The notes below the pieces were generated by a model that was given only the letters and a program-made list of their open reading frames with translations, had not been told where the DNA came from and did not search any database. This document shows, one piece after another, positions 10,604-21,379 of a stretch of 64,000 bases of DNA (position 1 is its first letter; every line of letters starts with the position of its first letter). The DNA is from Melampsora larici-populina 98AG31 (taxonomy: Eukaryota > Basidiomycota > Pucciniomycetes > Pucciniales > Melampsoraceae). The position numbers and the translations under genes were made by a program. The DNA is taken from contig NW_006768768.1 of assembly GCF_000204055.1 (NCBI RefSeq), positions 994,071 through 1,058,070 of the forward strand, in the 5' to 3' direction.

Positions 10604-12725
10604 ATGTTGACTTCACCATCATCAAACACCAACAACAGCCAGCCCACATCAGGGTACATGAACTCTTGTAAGTCATCCCTTTGTATTATCAAGCTATGTT
10701 GTTCAAAACTGACACTCTGTCACTCAGTATTTGAGGTCCCTTCATCTATATATGAAGGGCCTGAGGCGCCGGTGCCTTTTTCCAAAGGACCATTGTTTCT
10801 TGAGGGCTTGGTAGGCCAAATCTCTTTTGATAAAAGACACGAGGTAACCATTGGAGTTGTCTTTAAACTTCATGCTCTCAATGCATTGGAACTTGGCGAC
10901 ACGATTCCAGCCAAGGTGTTGAATGGTCGTAGGACCTCTGGCGTCACCAAGCCAGCTCTGGTCAATTTCAAGACATTCAATGACGGCAAACCGATTGAAT
11001 TCAAAGTCTGCCCTTTTGGAAAGTCTTTGAACGACATGAAGAATCTCTGTGCCCAGCTGTGCGAGGCCCATGCTCCCCTTATGGAGCAGCTTGTACTAAC
11101 AAGTGACCTTGCAACATCTCTCATTTGGAAAGGGGTGGTGGGTCGCACCAAGGTGCTTCTCGATGGCCACAGTGGATGGTTTGATTTCGTTGAGTTACTT
11201 CAAAAGTCCAAAAAGAAACAAGGTTCAATCATGATCCTCAACGAGGATGCCAACTTGAAGGCTCAAAAGTCCGCCAAGTAAGTTTTTTGTGCTCATATTC
11301 TAGCTTTGTTTAATTTCTGTTCTATTCCATCTCTCTCATCTTGGAATCATTATTGATTTCCATGTTTGGACTATACTGCCGATTTATTTGAATATGTATC
11401 AGGTGAGTGCTGCCAAGAAGCTGATTGCTACAGCTGCTGGTTCTGCTCCTGGATCTCAAGACGTTGAAATCATCAATTCCCGACTACAAGTGTGTATTTC
11501 CTCCGATTCATCCTTTTAATTTTGTATTTATCATGACTGATCATTGCTCACTGGTCACAGGCATCTGAGAAGTTGGTCAAATTGCACGAGACAACCGCGG
11601 CGCTGTACCATCAGCATGCTGAACAGTCAAACGGTGATGATGGTGTTGTACTTGTAGCGCCCTGGGACCCCTTCTTCCAATACCGTTTTACCTTACGCTG
11701 TGCCTTCATATGGGCTAAAGCAATTGTAAGTTTATGCATTTTAGATCTTTATCTTTTAGTGTGCACATTCTGATACTCATGATCACGATGTCTACATCTT
11801 GTGTTCAGGAGGCCAAATTTGCAACTCTGCATATGGTGCCCAATACTAAAGAGTATCGTGATGAGATGGCCAAAACCCAAGTTTGGCGTCGATAGATGAG
11901 TGTTTGAGATTGTGTGCAACTGCGCCTAGGTGCTTGTCGGGAAGCCCGGTCAACTCGCTCCTTCTTTGGAAAGGATCACAAGTCTCCAACTACCCCGTCC
12001 CCCTCTGGTGGCCAGTCCAAACCCTTTGTGATCTCATCCTCTGAAGCAGACAACTTTGTCATATCTGATTCTGAATCTGAACGAGAAGCTCAAAGAAATG
12101 CCAAGACGGACAAGTTAAAAGCCCTTTTATTTCACAAGGATAATTGTGCTTCTAATGATTCTAACAAGGAAAATTGTGAGTTCATTGTTAGATATCCCTC
12201 TCTCTTTATTTGGTACATTGTCTGACTTTTGCATGTTTTTGTACCAAATAGATCACCCTAAGTTGGAAGCCACTGAAGGTGGTCCCAACTTTGGTATGCC
12301 CATTCTGGAAGGGAAGCCGAACTTACCCAAAACCCAGTACGGTAAGTTGGCCTTCCTGTGGTATGAAGCCAAACTTGAATCTGACCACTTGTTCTTCAAT
12401 GTGATCCAGTGACAGGTCGCCAAATTGGCAACACCATCATTTTGGATGATGATGATGGCTCCTTGGGCACGTCTGACGGAGTAGTTACTGACCTCATTGC
12501 TTCTCACGAAGCGGCGCTGGAAAACTTCCTGTACACCAGTGGAGTTCCTCCTGAGGACATCAACACCCGTACTTGTTTGCCAAGGCCGGGGTTGAGTCGT
12601 GGACTGACCTGATCCCCTCTCTTCAAATGACCGAGGGGACTTTGGCCTTCCACGGTGTCAACCGCAAAGTGGCTGGCTGACTCCTTGCTGCTGCCCGAGC
12701 TCGATACTCGCGAAAGAAAAATTAA
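10604..12725 (+). pseudogene. Multi-exon hypothetical protein gene, damaged at the 3' end
   Basis: ATG at 10604. A first intron runs from GTAAGT near 10669 to CACTCAG near 10726, followed by a long exon to 11279 (FEVPSSIYEGPEAPVPF... LKAQKSAK). Further exons begin near 11402 (VSAAKKLIATAAGSAPGSQD), 11562 (ASEKLVKLHETTAALYHQHA) and 11810 (EAKFATLHMVPNTKEYRDEM). After a TAG near 11893 the coding signal continues (a Ser/Glu-rich acidic stretch at 11990-12170). The C-terminal part near 12570-12725 (AKAGVESWTDLIPSLQ...) needs a frame change and crosses a TGA near 12678. Function is unknown. The layout resembles the multi-exon accessory ORFs of large fungal DNA elements, but no TIR was found around it. 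Confidence 0.5.
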
Positions 12726-13111
12726 CAAGTAAGTTCCTATGGTTTCCTTCACATTACTCTCTTTTTCTATGTCATGACTGACCCTGGGTTTCCTCCTAAT
12801 TGGTACATCAGGTCCGATGACTATTTGTTCTCAGGCCCAATTGTGTAATTTACTGGCAAATTTACTTAAAGACTTTAACAAAACAATAATGACCATTGCA
12901 GCAATCCCAAAGACTTGAACAAGAATCAAAACAGCGACCTTTGTAACCAAACATTAATAAGACCAGACCAATTACAAAATGAAAACCAACACATTCAAAA
13001 GAAATGAGAGCTCAGAAAGAGCCGTTACCAAATCAAGAAAAAGAACAAACAAAAACAGAGCGATAAAAACCAAACTCTTAGACCAATTCAAAAGAACAGA
13101 TATGAACTGGA
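12726..13111. other. No gene seen
   Basis: AT-rich spacer, A-rich on the plus strand, between the damaged hypothetical gene and the transposase 3' fragment. It is probably the 3' flank of the transposase. Confidence 0.4.
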
Positions 13112-13434
13112 TCACATATACCCACATCCTCTAAAAAGACCTTCGCAAAGTGAGTCAGTCAACAGAATCATCACGGTTTGGAAAATAGCCGCTTGTTCCT
13201 CAGCTTGATTCAAAGCATTCTGGAGGACTTGAGACCTCCTTAAACGGGCCTTCAAAACGGAAAAAGCTTTCTCAATTGGGTTGAGATCTGGGCTGTAAGC
13301 TGGAAGATAAACCAGTCGAGCCCCACAAGCCTCACAAAGCTCAGCCACGCGACCGTTGTGATGGATTTGCGCATTGTCCATCACCAAAACGCTGTTGCGG
13401 GCTGGCCAGGGGTTCATAGATGGTAACTGATTCG
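13112..13434 (-). pseudogene. Tc1/mariner-type transposase, C-terminal part (second Asp and Glu)
   Basis: The minus-strand frame reads SVLVMDNAQIHH, then GARLVYLPAYSPDLNPIEKA, then FSVLKARLRR. This is the hallmark end of a DDE_3/Tc1-mariner catalytic domain, with the second catalytic Asp in VMDN and the third acidic residue in PDLNPIEKA. The coding part appears to start after a TCGAATCAG acceptor near 13435 with a TACTAA branch-like motif just upstream; the frame is open further 5' to 13660 but that part does not look like transposase. The N-terminal half (HTH and first Asp) is absent here but present on the same strand at 22053-22826, on the far side of the DIRS-type element. Confidence 0.8.
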
Positions 13435-13862
13435 AGATAAATGTAACTTTAGTATCCGGAAAGTGAACAAAAACAACAAAGGGAAATTGGTAGTGTTTCA
13501 CAGCTCGCAAAGGTACAATAAATTCCATTCGTGAGTGGAGAGGGAGTGACAGGTTCAGCACAGGGATTTCACACTTGCGGGAGATGTGACATCTCATCCA
13601 AGAGTGAATTTGGAATTTGAGTGGAGTGGGAAAATTTTCACCTCTCCCACTTGCACCCAAATTTTTCCCGCGCTAAATCCTGTCAATCCAGAAAGTAGTA
13701 GTTGCAAATCTTCTTTCTCTGAAATAATTTTCAAAGTTTTTGTTTCTCTCTCCCATAGTCTCAGTCTTCTAAAGCTTATCTCATTGCTCATCAATCATCT
13801 GGGTGGATGTGGAGAAAACGTAAACCCAAAAAAATACATTGAATCAATTCAAATCGCAGAAG

Positions 13863-14309
13863 ATGTTAGACTTAGCTAAGCGAGAGGAAGAGAAAAAGAA
13901 GGTTCACACCATCAAGCTTAAGGAGCAAGCAGATGAAAGAGAAAGAAGAGCAGGATCAAGGGACCCTTTGTCAAGCAACCCCAATATTGGTTCGCCACTC
14001 CACCAGAACCAACTTGGTGCTCCGGGGAATGTGGACAAAGGAACCTCCTCGAAAGAAGCTTTGGAGAAGAACCTGGTTGGGGATGAAGGTGGCACGGATG
14101 CAGAGGAAGAGGAGAGTGGTTTTTTGGTAGACAGAGTTGATGATGGTGGTGATGGGAAAGGGAAGGGAAAGAGTTCAAAGAAGAATAAGAAGAAGCAAAA
14201 GGGAAAGAAGGGAAAGGATTCATTAGGACCTTTAAACGAAGATGGAAGTATAAAAGGAAGGAAGGAACTCTATGGTGAATTGATCGATAACAATCATAGT
14301 GAGTCCTAG
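13863..14309 (+). CDS. First segment of the DIRS gag region (Lys-rich)
   Basis: From the first ATG at 13863 the frame codes 148 residues: a charged helix (MLDLAKREEEKKK), a Ser/Gly/Asn linker, an acidic patch (DAEEEE) and a strongly basic Lys run near residues 106-127 (GKGKSSKKNKKKQK). It ends at a GTGAGT that could be an intron donor. Its position upstream of the gag core, on the same strand, suggests it is the 5' exon of the element's ORF1. It has no enzymatic signature. Confidence 0.45.
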   Translation: MLDLAKREEEKKKVHTIKLKEQADERERRAGSRDPLSSNPNIGSPLHQNQLGAPGNVDKGTSSKEALEKNLVGDEGGTDAEEEESGFLVDRVDDGGDGKGKGKSSKKNKKKQKGKKGKDSLGPLNEDGSIKGRKELYGELIDNNHSES

Positions 14310-14976
14310 TTCATAGTTCCAAAAAAATTTACCTTTTCCTGGTTCCTTTCTTTTTTGGGTCGATTTCTTCTGGACCTGATTGGGAGAGTTGAAGCTGTCA
14401 TAGCTCCTGTCATACATAAGTTGTTGTAGCCTGAAGGCTCCAAGGTTTTTTTTATATTTGGGAAACTTGGTTGTTCTTGTCTGTCTGAGTCGTAGCACTA
14501 GCTCCTCTAAATTTCTTTCCAAATTCCAATCCATACATCTACGGGGCCAATAGATGGTTCTTGAACAAAAAAACCGGAATTAATTCAACTTGGTAGTGGT
14601 GTTAATGTGGTAGTAGCTTCCCAAGCTCCCGTTTTGTGCTGCAACTGCCTTCCTTTGGGCGTCAGTATGTGAGAGAAAGAGTAGATAAAAGCTCCGCTTG
14701 GTTCGTAGAAGCTTGGAGTCATACCTTAATCATCAGATAAAATTCCTACTTCTCTCTACCAGTACCTGCCCGTCCTTCAGAATGTTCTTGTGTTGGTTTA
14801 ATCCAGAGTTACTGATAGCAGTTGGGCGGTCCACTACTCTAGTAGGCTTGATGGGTCAAAAGAACGTCTCGACCAGCAATCCAGCTCCAACAATGACCTC
14901 GCAAACCAGTGGTCTCGGTTCATCCTTGGACCAAGCATTGATTGAAAAAGATGATCGCCCTCTAGTTGATTGCTTT

Positions 14977-15792
14977 CACTACACAAAATGTAATCTTTAC
15001 CGGGCGGTAAAGAAAACTACTGACATAGAAAAATCCTGACACAACAGGAAGAGAGCTAAAAATCTGAAAAAATATGGACCTTGTTCCTAGATGTTGGGGC
15101 GTCATGATGAATATTTTTTTGTATTTTACACACAGATATTGGTTAATGTACTAACAATAAAGGCTAAAGATCATCTACAACCCACCTTTAACAATGCCTG
15201 AAATTTGGGTCATGATTATGAAGACAATATTTTGTGGTCTAAAAACTTCAATAACTTTTGCAATTCTGCTCCAAATGACTTGACTTTTGGTTCATTCAAA
15301 AGCTGAACCATTTTCCTTTACACTTCATAAAGGTAGTAAGGTGTTATCTAGTCATGTAATCACTCTACATATGTTCAAACAGTTCTGAATAAATAGCTCT
15401 GTAGGATCTTTTGCAGACCGGCTACAGACGTGATGCCTGAATGATAAATGTAGAGGAAGGACCCACCTTTTTGATGAACTAAAAATTGAGTGATTTGATT
15501 CAGAACTGCAAAAGTTATTGATGTTTGAAGATTTCAAAATCCTGTCTTCAAAATCATGGGCCAAATTTCAAGTATTGTTACAGGTGGGTTTTTGATGATT
15601 CTCAGCCTTTATTGTTAGTACATTAACCAATATCTGTCTGTAAAATACCAAAAAATACTCATCATGACGCCCCAACATCTAGGAACAAGGTCCATATTTT
15701 TTCAGATTTTTAGCTCTCTTCCTGTTGCCTCAGGATTTTTCTATGGCAGTAGTTTTCTTTACCGCCCGGTAAAGATTACATTTTGTGTAGTG
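14977..15792. mobile_element. 816-bp fold-back MITE, CACTA-like ends, TSD TTT
   Basis: It starts CACTACACAAAATGTAATCT and ends with the reverse complement of that sequence. The arms pair for about 300 bp on each side (for example TTTACCGGGCGGTAAAG / CTTTACCGCCCGGTAAA) around a 150-200-bp centre. It is flanked by TTT on both sides (14974-14976, 15793-15795). CAC..GTG ends with a 3-bp target duplication fit the CACTA (EnSpm) superfamily. It has no coding capacity, so it is non-autonomous. It is inserted in the DIRS gag. It is homologous in its inner arms to the element at 27013-27828, which has the same length. Confidence 0.88.
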
Positions 15793-16287
15793 TTTGTGGA
15801 TGCCATTGATCATCTTGACATGAAAGCAATTTTGCTATTAAGAAAGGAGTTTGTTGAAGAAGAGAAATTGAAGAGGAGTCAAGAGGATGTGGTGAAGAAG
15901 GAGAAGTTAGAGGTGAAACAGGAGAAGAAGAGGGACAAATTGTTCAAGAAGTATAAAAAGATGGAGGACGAGTTAAAGAAGAAGGAAGATGAGTTAAAGA
16001 GGAAAGAGGAAGAGACAAAGAAATCTAAAGGGAAGGACAGGAAGAAAAGATCTTGCTCACCTTCGGTCTCCAGTGATAGCTTGTCCTCTTTGAGTTCTGA
16101 TAGCTTGGGAAGTTCCTCTTCCTCATCTTCCGATTTGGCAATCAATCCGGGTCACAAGTCTTCTAGTTCCTCTTCTTCTTCATCTTTGGGTTCCTTGAGT
16201 TCCTCCAGCTCATTGTCTGATTATGCACTGCAGACATTATTCGGGTTCCCCAAGTGGGCAGGGAAAAATGATTGGGAGTATGATTTG

Positions 16288-16786
16288 TCATAAAATGGTC
16301 TATCACTCCACACCTGAGCCATAACACCCACACTACATATGTGTAGCAGGCTCAGTGAATATGTGGTTATCATGTACATACAGTTCTGCTCAGTTATCTG
16401 CTCATCAGGACAAGTTATTCATATGTAATACATGCTGTAACTTCTTTCAGATTGAAAAAAGCTTCCAAAAGATTGACTACATACACTGACTCAATGTTTT
16501 GGTGTGATCTCATCAACTCAACTGCATGTAACACACTTTCTGTTACTAAGACATAGCTTCAACAATATTGCCTGAGCAGCTACAGAATTATATGTAGTGA
16601 ATTTTTGGGAAAAAAATTTCAAAGTCGAAAAAGTTACATGTGGTATAACATGTGATTTATTTATTCTGATGGGCAAAAAACTGAGCAGACCTGTATGTAC
16701 ATGATAGACAACTATTGACTTAGCTTGCTGCACATATGTAGTGTGGGTGAAATGGCCCAGGTGTGCAGTATTAGATTCTTTTATGA
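16288..16786. mobile_element. About 500-bp inverted-repeat element (MITE) in DIRS gag
   Basis: The left end TCATAAAA...CTCCACACCTGAGCC is repeated inverted on the right as GGCCCAGGTGTGCAG...TTTTATGA. The arms also share CACCCACACTACATATGTG and CATGTACATACAG, giving about 130-bp imperfect arms. The interior is noncoding. It separates two pieces of the DIRS gag frame. Exact ends and target duplication are uncertain; TCA on the left and right is one possibility. Confidence 0.7.
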
Positions 16787-18220
16787 AAAACTGTACTATT
16801 AATCATTTTCCTCTGCCAAATTGGGGAAGTTGAATGATGTTTACAGTGCTGATGACAATACGGAGTTGATATCTAAAAAGAATGTCAAGTTTGAATGCAA
16901 TATGATCTCTGGGTTAGACCTTCAAGACCTTCCTGAACACTGGGACCGAGGCTTTAAGAAACTCAAGCGATATGTTCCCTTGTCCGTTTTTAACCGATCT
17001 TATATCGAAGCGCATAATTCAACGGTTGATGATGGCTTCAAGAAGAGAAAGCGACCTTCTTTATCAACCAACAAACGTGATTTGGAGCGCCAGATGGAAT
17101 TTGGTGATTTTATCTTAGCTTGTGACTTGGAGGCAAGATACGCGAGTGAATTATATGGTCACGAAGCGTATGCAAAATACATTCGCCAACATAAGGAGGT
17201 GGTGAACAAGTTACTAGTTAGGTATAAATGCTGGATGATTGGGTTAAGATATCATTTAGCAATTAAATCACTCATTTTCAGGAAACGTTCGAAATGTGTT
17301 TATAGGAAGAAGAAGAATGGTAAAAGGGGGAAGAGATTAGAAAAGGTGGTATTACCTGAGGGAGTCCAAGATGAGGTGGTTAGAAGAGCTCGTTGGGATG
17401 CGGATACCGCCGGGGACTTGAAGTACAAAGGAAATCCTTACGCCCCTGGAAAACCGAAGTATGGTTTTGATTTTTATACTGGTCAACAAGTTGTCCAGCA
17501 TCAACCAGTTGCTAGTGGTTCTAGACATGTATTGGACTATCAAAATGGGGAGAGGAGAGTCGGAGGAAGTGGTGGAGGAAGTGGATCGGACAAGAAACCG
17601 TTCAAGAAGAGGAGAGGAGGAAATAGGGGTCATGGGAATGAGGGCGGAGTTTCTCAATTTCAGCCACGTAATCCAAACCATCAAGGTTTTCATGGAGGTC
17701 AACCTTACATACCTTACTATTCTCAGGAACAATGTGTATGCTGGTCCGGGTGGACAGGATTGGGTTGCCCATGGACAACAACATGCTAATAAACATGCGG
17801 GCAACCAAAAAGGAAAACAAAAAACCCATAATAATGGGTCTTGGTGAGCAGTAAATCATAGGTTGATAGCTTTAGAGGAGATTTGCTGACTTATTTGTCC
17901 TTCGATCTGTTGGCCTTGTGCTCCATACCCATTGACTTATATTGATTGCGACGGTATCTGATTGATTATCTAATTCAGGCATGAATTTCTTCTCTTCTTA
18001 CTTGGCGCTTACTTGTTTCCATCTTGTTGAACTCTTGTATGTTGATTCTAAGATTCTGAGTAGATTTGTCTCGAGAGACGTGGTAGACATTCAATAAAAA
18101 AGTGTGGAATGAGTCCTGAAATGATATTTCTCCTTTTTATTGGTTTGATTTGCGTTGGAAGACCGTAGCCTGAAAGGTCCTTGTGTGTGGGTCATAGAAT
18201 AATTGAGATTGAGTGAGCCC

Positions 18221-19720
18221 ATGAGAGAAGATTCTGTGGTTACCATAGAGGAAGTTGCTCATGAGTTCACTGGATACAAGAAACGGTTAGAGAATGAAGA
18301 AGGATCGGGTCAGCAGAAGTTAGACAGAGTTGAGAGTGCAGATCGAGGACTTATGACACAAGTCCTTCTACGCCAAGAAGAGTTGGGAAAGGTTGAAGAG
18401 GGAGATCAAAGCTCAGAGGAATCAGACGATTCAGAACATGAGTTGAGGAAAAAATCAGTCTTACCTCTTAAGGATAGGAAGATCTTCAAAGTCAAGGAGG
18501 CAAGCCAATGGCCGACAAGAGTAAAGTGCAATATGATCATAGAGAAATGGAGGTCTTTGATGGAGAGGGCTGGACTGAAAGAAGACATACCATATATTCT
18601 GGATGGTTTCATAGACGGTTTCTGTTTGGGTATCCCTCCTCATGTTCTGGGTGACCGGAGATGGTTTACCCCAGATAATCACGCCTCCGCTCTTGACGCG
18701 AAAGATCAGATAGAGAAGACGCTAGCAAAGGAGCAGGCGGCGGGTCGTGTCGTCGGTCCTTTCACCCATGAGGAATTATACGCAAAATATGGTTTCTTTC
18801 GATCAAACCCAATGGGGAGTGCTGTGAACGGAGATGGATCTGTCAGGCTCATCAATGATCTTTCCTACCCTAAAAAAGACGCAGACATACCTTCGGTGAA
18901 TTCATTTGTAGACAAGAAGAATTACGAGACCACCTGGGATGACTTCAAGACTGTGGCAAAATTCTTTTGTCTGAATCCTGGGGAATGGGAAATGGTGGTA
19001 TTTGACTGGGCAAAAGCATATAGGCAGCTGCCAGTCCACCATAGCCAAAGGAGGTTCTTGATGATTATGGACTTCCGAGGTAGATTGTGGATTGATTTAG
19101 CTGTTGGCTTCGGAGGCGTGGCTAGCTGCGGTGTGTTTGGCGCTCTGGCAGAGACGTGGAAGCAAATAATGATTGTAGAGCTAGGATTCCCTGCCATCTT
19201 CAGATGGGTGGATGATAATCTCCTCTTCCGGCGTCCGGGGAAGAAAGAATTGTTAGAAGATGTAACTCGCTTAAGTAATTCGATGGGCGTAGACACAAAC
19301 CCGGTGAAGAATCATGAGTTCAATATTGAACAGAAATTCTTAGGCTTCATTTGGAATGGAAGACATCACACAGTCAGACTCCCAGTGGAAAAGTTGGAGG
19401 AAAGATTAGGCCAAGTGATAGAATTTCTAAATGAGGAAGTTTCTTGGACTTACTCACAAGTAGAAAAATTTGTTGGAAGAATGTGTCATACAGTGCATAT
19501 AGTTCATCACATGGCGGCTTACCTAGATTCCATGTATCGTTGGCAGAAATCTTGGCAGAACCAACAAGCTAAGCGAAAGGCTCCGGTGGATGTGCCAGAA
19601 GATCTTAGGGAGTGGAAGGAATGCCTGAGTCATTTCGAGGTGTGCCGTATAGTCCCGAACCCGGTACCTGAGGAGGTAGGGTGGGTAGGGGATGCAGCAT
19701 TGTTGTTTGGGTGGTGTTAG
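18221..19720 (+). CDS. DIRS-type reverse transcriptase
   Basis: Copies element RNA into cDNA. The first 150 or so residues are acidic with no known domain. Fingers and palm motifs follow: a conserved SVRLINDLSYP segment, FDWAKAYRQLPVHHSQ (first catalytic Asp), LAVGFGGVASCGVFG, and the active-site box FRWVDDNLLF with the VDD Asp pair. This is followed by QKFLGFIWN and a thumb-like LEERLGQVIEFL...VEKFVGRMCH. The frame stops at TAG 19718-19720, just as the RNase H domain begins (VGDAALLFG). It is the best preserved gene of the element. Confidence 0.85.
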   Translation: MREDSVVTIEEVAHEFTGYKKRLENEEGSGQQKLDRVESADRGLMTQVLLRQEELGKVEEGDQSSEESDDSEHELRKKSVLPLKDRKIFKVKEASQWPTRVKCNMIIEKWRSLMERAGLKEDIPYILDGFIDGFCLGIPPHVLGDRRWFTPDNHASALDAKDQIEKTLAKEQAAGRVVGPFTHEELYAKYGFFRSNPMGSAVNGDGSVRLINDLSYPKKDADIPSVNSFVDKKNYETTWDDFKTVAKFFCLNPGEWEMVVFDWAKAYRQLPVHHSQRRFLMIMDFRGRLWIDLAVGFGGVASCGVFGALAETWKQIMIVELGFPAIFRWVDDNLLFRRPGKKELLEDVTRLSNSMGVDTNPVKNHEFNIEQKFLGFIWNGRHHTVRLPVEKLEERLGQVIEFLNEEVSWTYSQVEKFVGRMCHTVHIVHHMAAYLDSMYRWQKSWQNQQAKRKAPVDVPEDLREWKECLSHFEVCRIVPNPVPEEVGWVGDAALLFGWC

Positions 19721-19777
19721 CAATTTCTTTGGTATTGAGATCTTTTCATTGGATATGGACATATTCTTTGGTATTAT
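19721..19777 (+). repeat. Internal duplication breaking the RT/RNase H junction
   Basis: The motif TTCTTTGGTATT occurs twice, near 19726 and near 19764, about 38 bp apart, with a stop codon before the first copy. Upstream the frame ends ...WVGDAALLFG and downstream it resumes SIGVLIGKFW. A single RNase H start motif thus seems to have been split by a short duplication or filler. Confidence 0.55.
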
Positions 19778-20224
19778 AGCATAGGTGTGTTGATCGGCAA
19801 ATTCTGGGCTTGCTTTAAATTTGCGAAGACTTGGGACGTGAAAGGTCGGAAAGAACACAAGCGCAGTATAGCCTGGGCAGAGACCATTGCTATTAGACTA
19901 GGGTTGCTAGTGTTAGCAAAGGTAACGAGAGTGGATGGTCGTCGTTTCTGGGTTCATACCGACAATACAACGACAGAACACGCAATCCGGAAGCGTAAGT
20001 CGAAAGACAAGGATGGCAATGACGATTGGAAGTTCATACAGCAACTACTCACGGAGCTAGGCTGTCACGTGAAACAGAAACAGATGGCGTCAAAAGATAA
20101 TAAGGCCGATAGTTTGTCGCGTGGGACCCTGGAGAAAAATCTTTTCTGGTGGAGAGAATTTTTGATTGAAATTCCCTCCAATCTTCGTCCCCTTCTCTCT
20201 CAATTTACTCCCACTCAATTATAA
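19778..20224 (+). pseudogene. DIRS RNase H domain
   Basis: The expected role is to degrade the RNA strand of the RNA/DNA hybrid. The catalytic acidic residues can be followed: the first Asp is in VGDA of the upstream frame, the Glu in WAETIAIRLGL, the next Asp in FWVHTDNTTTEHA, and the last in NKADSLSRG. The segment ends in LLSQFTPTQL and a stop 6 bp before the recombinase ORF. It is separated from the RT frame by the damaged junction, so in this copy it cannot be made as one RT-RH protein. Confidence 0.7.
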
Positions 20225-20230
20225 CTACAG

Positions 20231-21379
20231 ATGGGAAAGAAAAAATCAAAGATATCAGTGGAAGGTCAGAAGGCAAACAAGATAGAGGAAGATCTAATGA
20301 AGTTAACCAAACCTTTTGGATCGTGTAAAAAGGATGCCTTTGGGATAGATCGATCCGATGTAGATGTCATTCAACAACAATTCCTTTGTGGTCCTTGGAA
20401 AGATGGAACTCTCAAACATTATAACTCGGGAGTAGTAAAACTCATGTGGTTTGCTGAAGTCAAGAAGGTGGATAGAGCTCTGTTGTTGCCAATCTTGTCG
20501 GAAGTCCTTCTTGGTTTCGTGGTCTGGGCGTCAAAGAAGAACAAAAATTTAGTAGATGATGATGAATTGGTTAAATCAACGACTTTAAAATCTTACGTCG
20601 CGGGGTTGAAAGCCTGGCACAAATTTCATTGCAAAACTTATCCTTCTGATCAAGATGAAACTGTTGCACTCTCAATTAGAGCTTCGGAAGCTCTAGAGCA
20701 AGAATTGAAAATGCACAATAAACTGAAACCCCTGGTGTTAGTATGGGACTTAGTGATTTTGAGAGAACATGTAGATTTGAAGTATGAAAAAGATGCTGCG
20801 ATATATGCAATAGCTTTGGTCGCTTTTTGGGGTACCGCTAGATTAGGTGAATTGGTCTCTGATGATCCAATGAGACAAGTACCGATTTGGGGTGATGTTT
20901 TATGGGGACCAAAAGATTCTTATGCTAAGATTGTGATTCATGGGGTGAAGACTGCCAAACCAGGTGAAATCGAGTACATATATCTTCCTTGTCAAAAGTC
21001 TTGACTTGATCCTGTGAGGGCCCTAAGAGTTCCTTTCAACTTTTGGCCTAGTAAATTGGCAGATGCTGTGTTTGGTTTTGCAAGCGAGGTAGATGGATGG
21101 GGTGTTAAATTTAAAAAGAGTTTTGTCATTAAGGGGTTGAGAAGACTTTGGAATGGGTGTAGATCAGAGAAAGATCAAATCTTGTTCGGCCATTCATTTC
21201 GTATTGGTGGAGCTTCTCTTTGTTGGAACTTAGGCGCAACTCAAGAGGAAGTTAAAATTCATGGAAGATGGGCTTCCGATGCGTATAAAATCTACTTAAG
21301 GAAGTTTAGCAATAAAGAAATGAAAGAGACAGCAGAGTGGTTGAGGGTTAATCAGTTAGATGATTTTACCGATAACTAG
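20231..21379 (+). pseudogene. DIRS tyrosine recombinase with one in-frame stop
   Basis: This would integrate the circular DIRS cDNA. A single frame of about 380 codons is broken only by TGA at 21002-21004. The N-terminal part (about residues 20-130) is the helical core-binding region. Catalytic residues of the YR family are visible: Arg in FWGTARLGELV, the His-x-x-Arg in GHSFRIGGAS, and the Tyr in SDAYKIYLRKF. The R-H-R-Y set therefore survives and only the stop disables it. It follows RNase H by 6 bp. Confidence 0.8.

Larger units (their letters stand above)
14698..17847 (+). pseudogene. DIRS element ORF1 (Gag-like), interrupted by two MITEs and a frameshift
   Basis: Three coding pieces line up. 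Piece 1 (14698-14976) ends ...RPLVDCF. Piece 2 (15793-16293) continues in the same frame with VDAIDHLDMKA, then a long Lys/Glu coiled coil and a Ser-rich run. Piece 3 (16803-17789) begins SFSSAKLGKLNDV and contains the helical core (RDLERQMEFGDFILACDLEA... KLLVRYKCWMIGLRYHLAI) and a Gly/Arg-rich, His/Gln-rich tail. Piece 3 shifts frame near 17740 and then reaches a stop at 17847 (HNNGSW). The 816-bp MITE separates pieces 1 and 2 exactly at a TTT duplication, and another inverted-repeat element separates 2 and 3. It is presumably a nucleic-acid-binding structural protein. Confidence 0.6.

Noticed and set aside
10742..11151. Minus-strand ORFs opposite the long exon of the gene at 10604
   Set aside because: They are antisense shadows; the plus strand has the coherent spliced frame.
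16518..16733. Minus-strand ORF inside the DIRS gag region
   Set aside because: It lies wholly inside the inverted-repeat MITE and has no coding signal.
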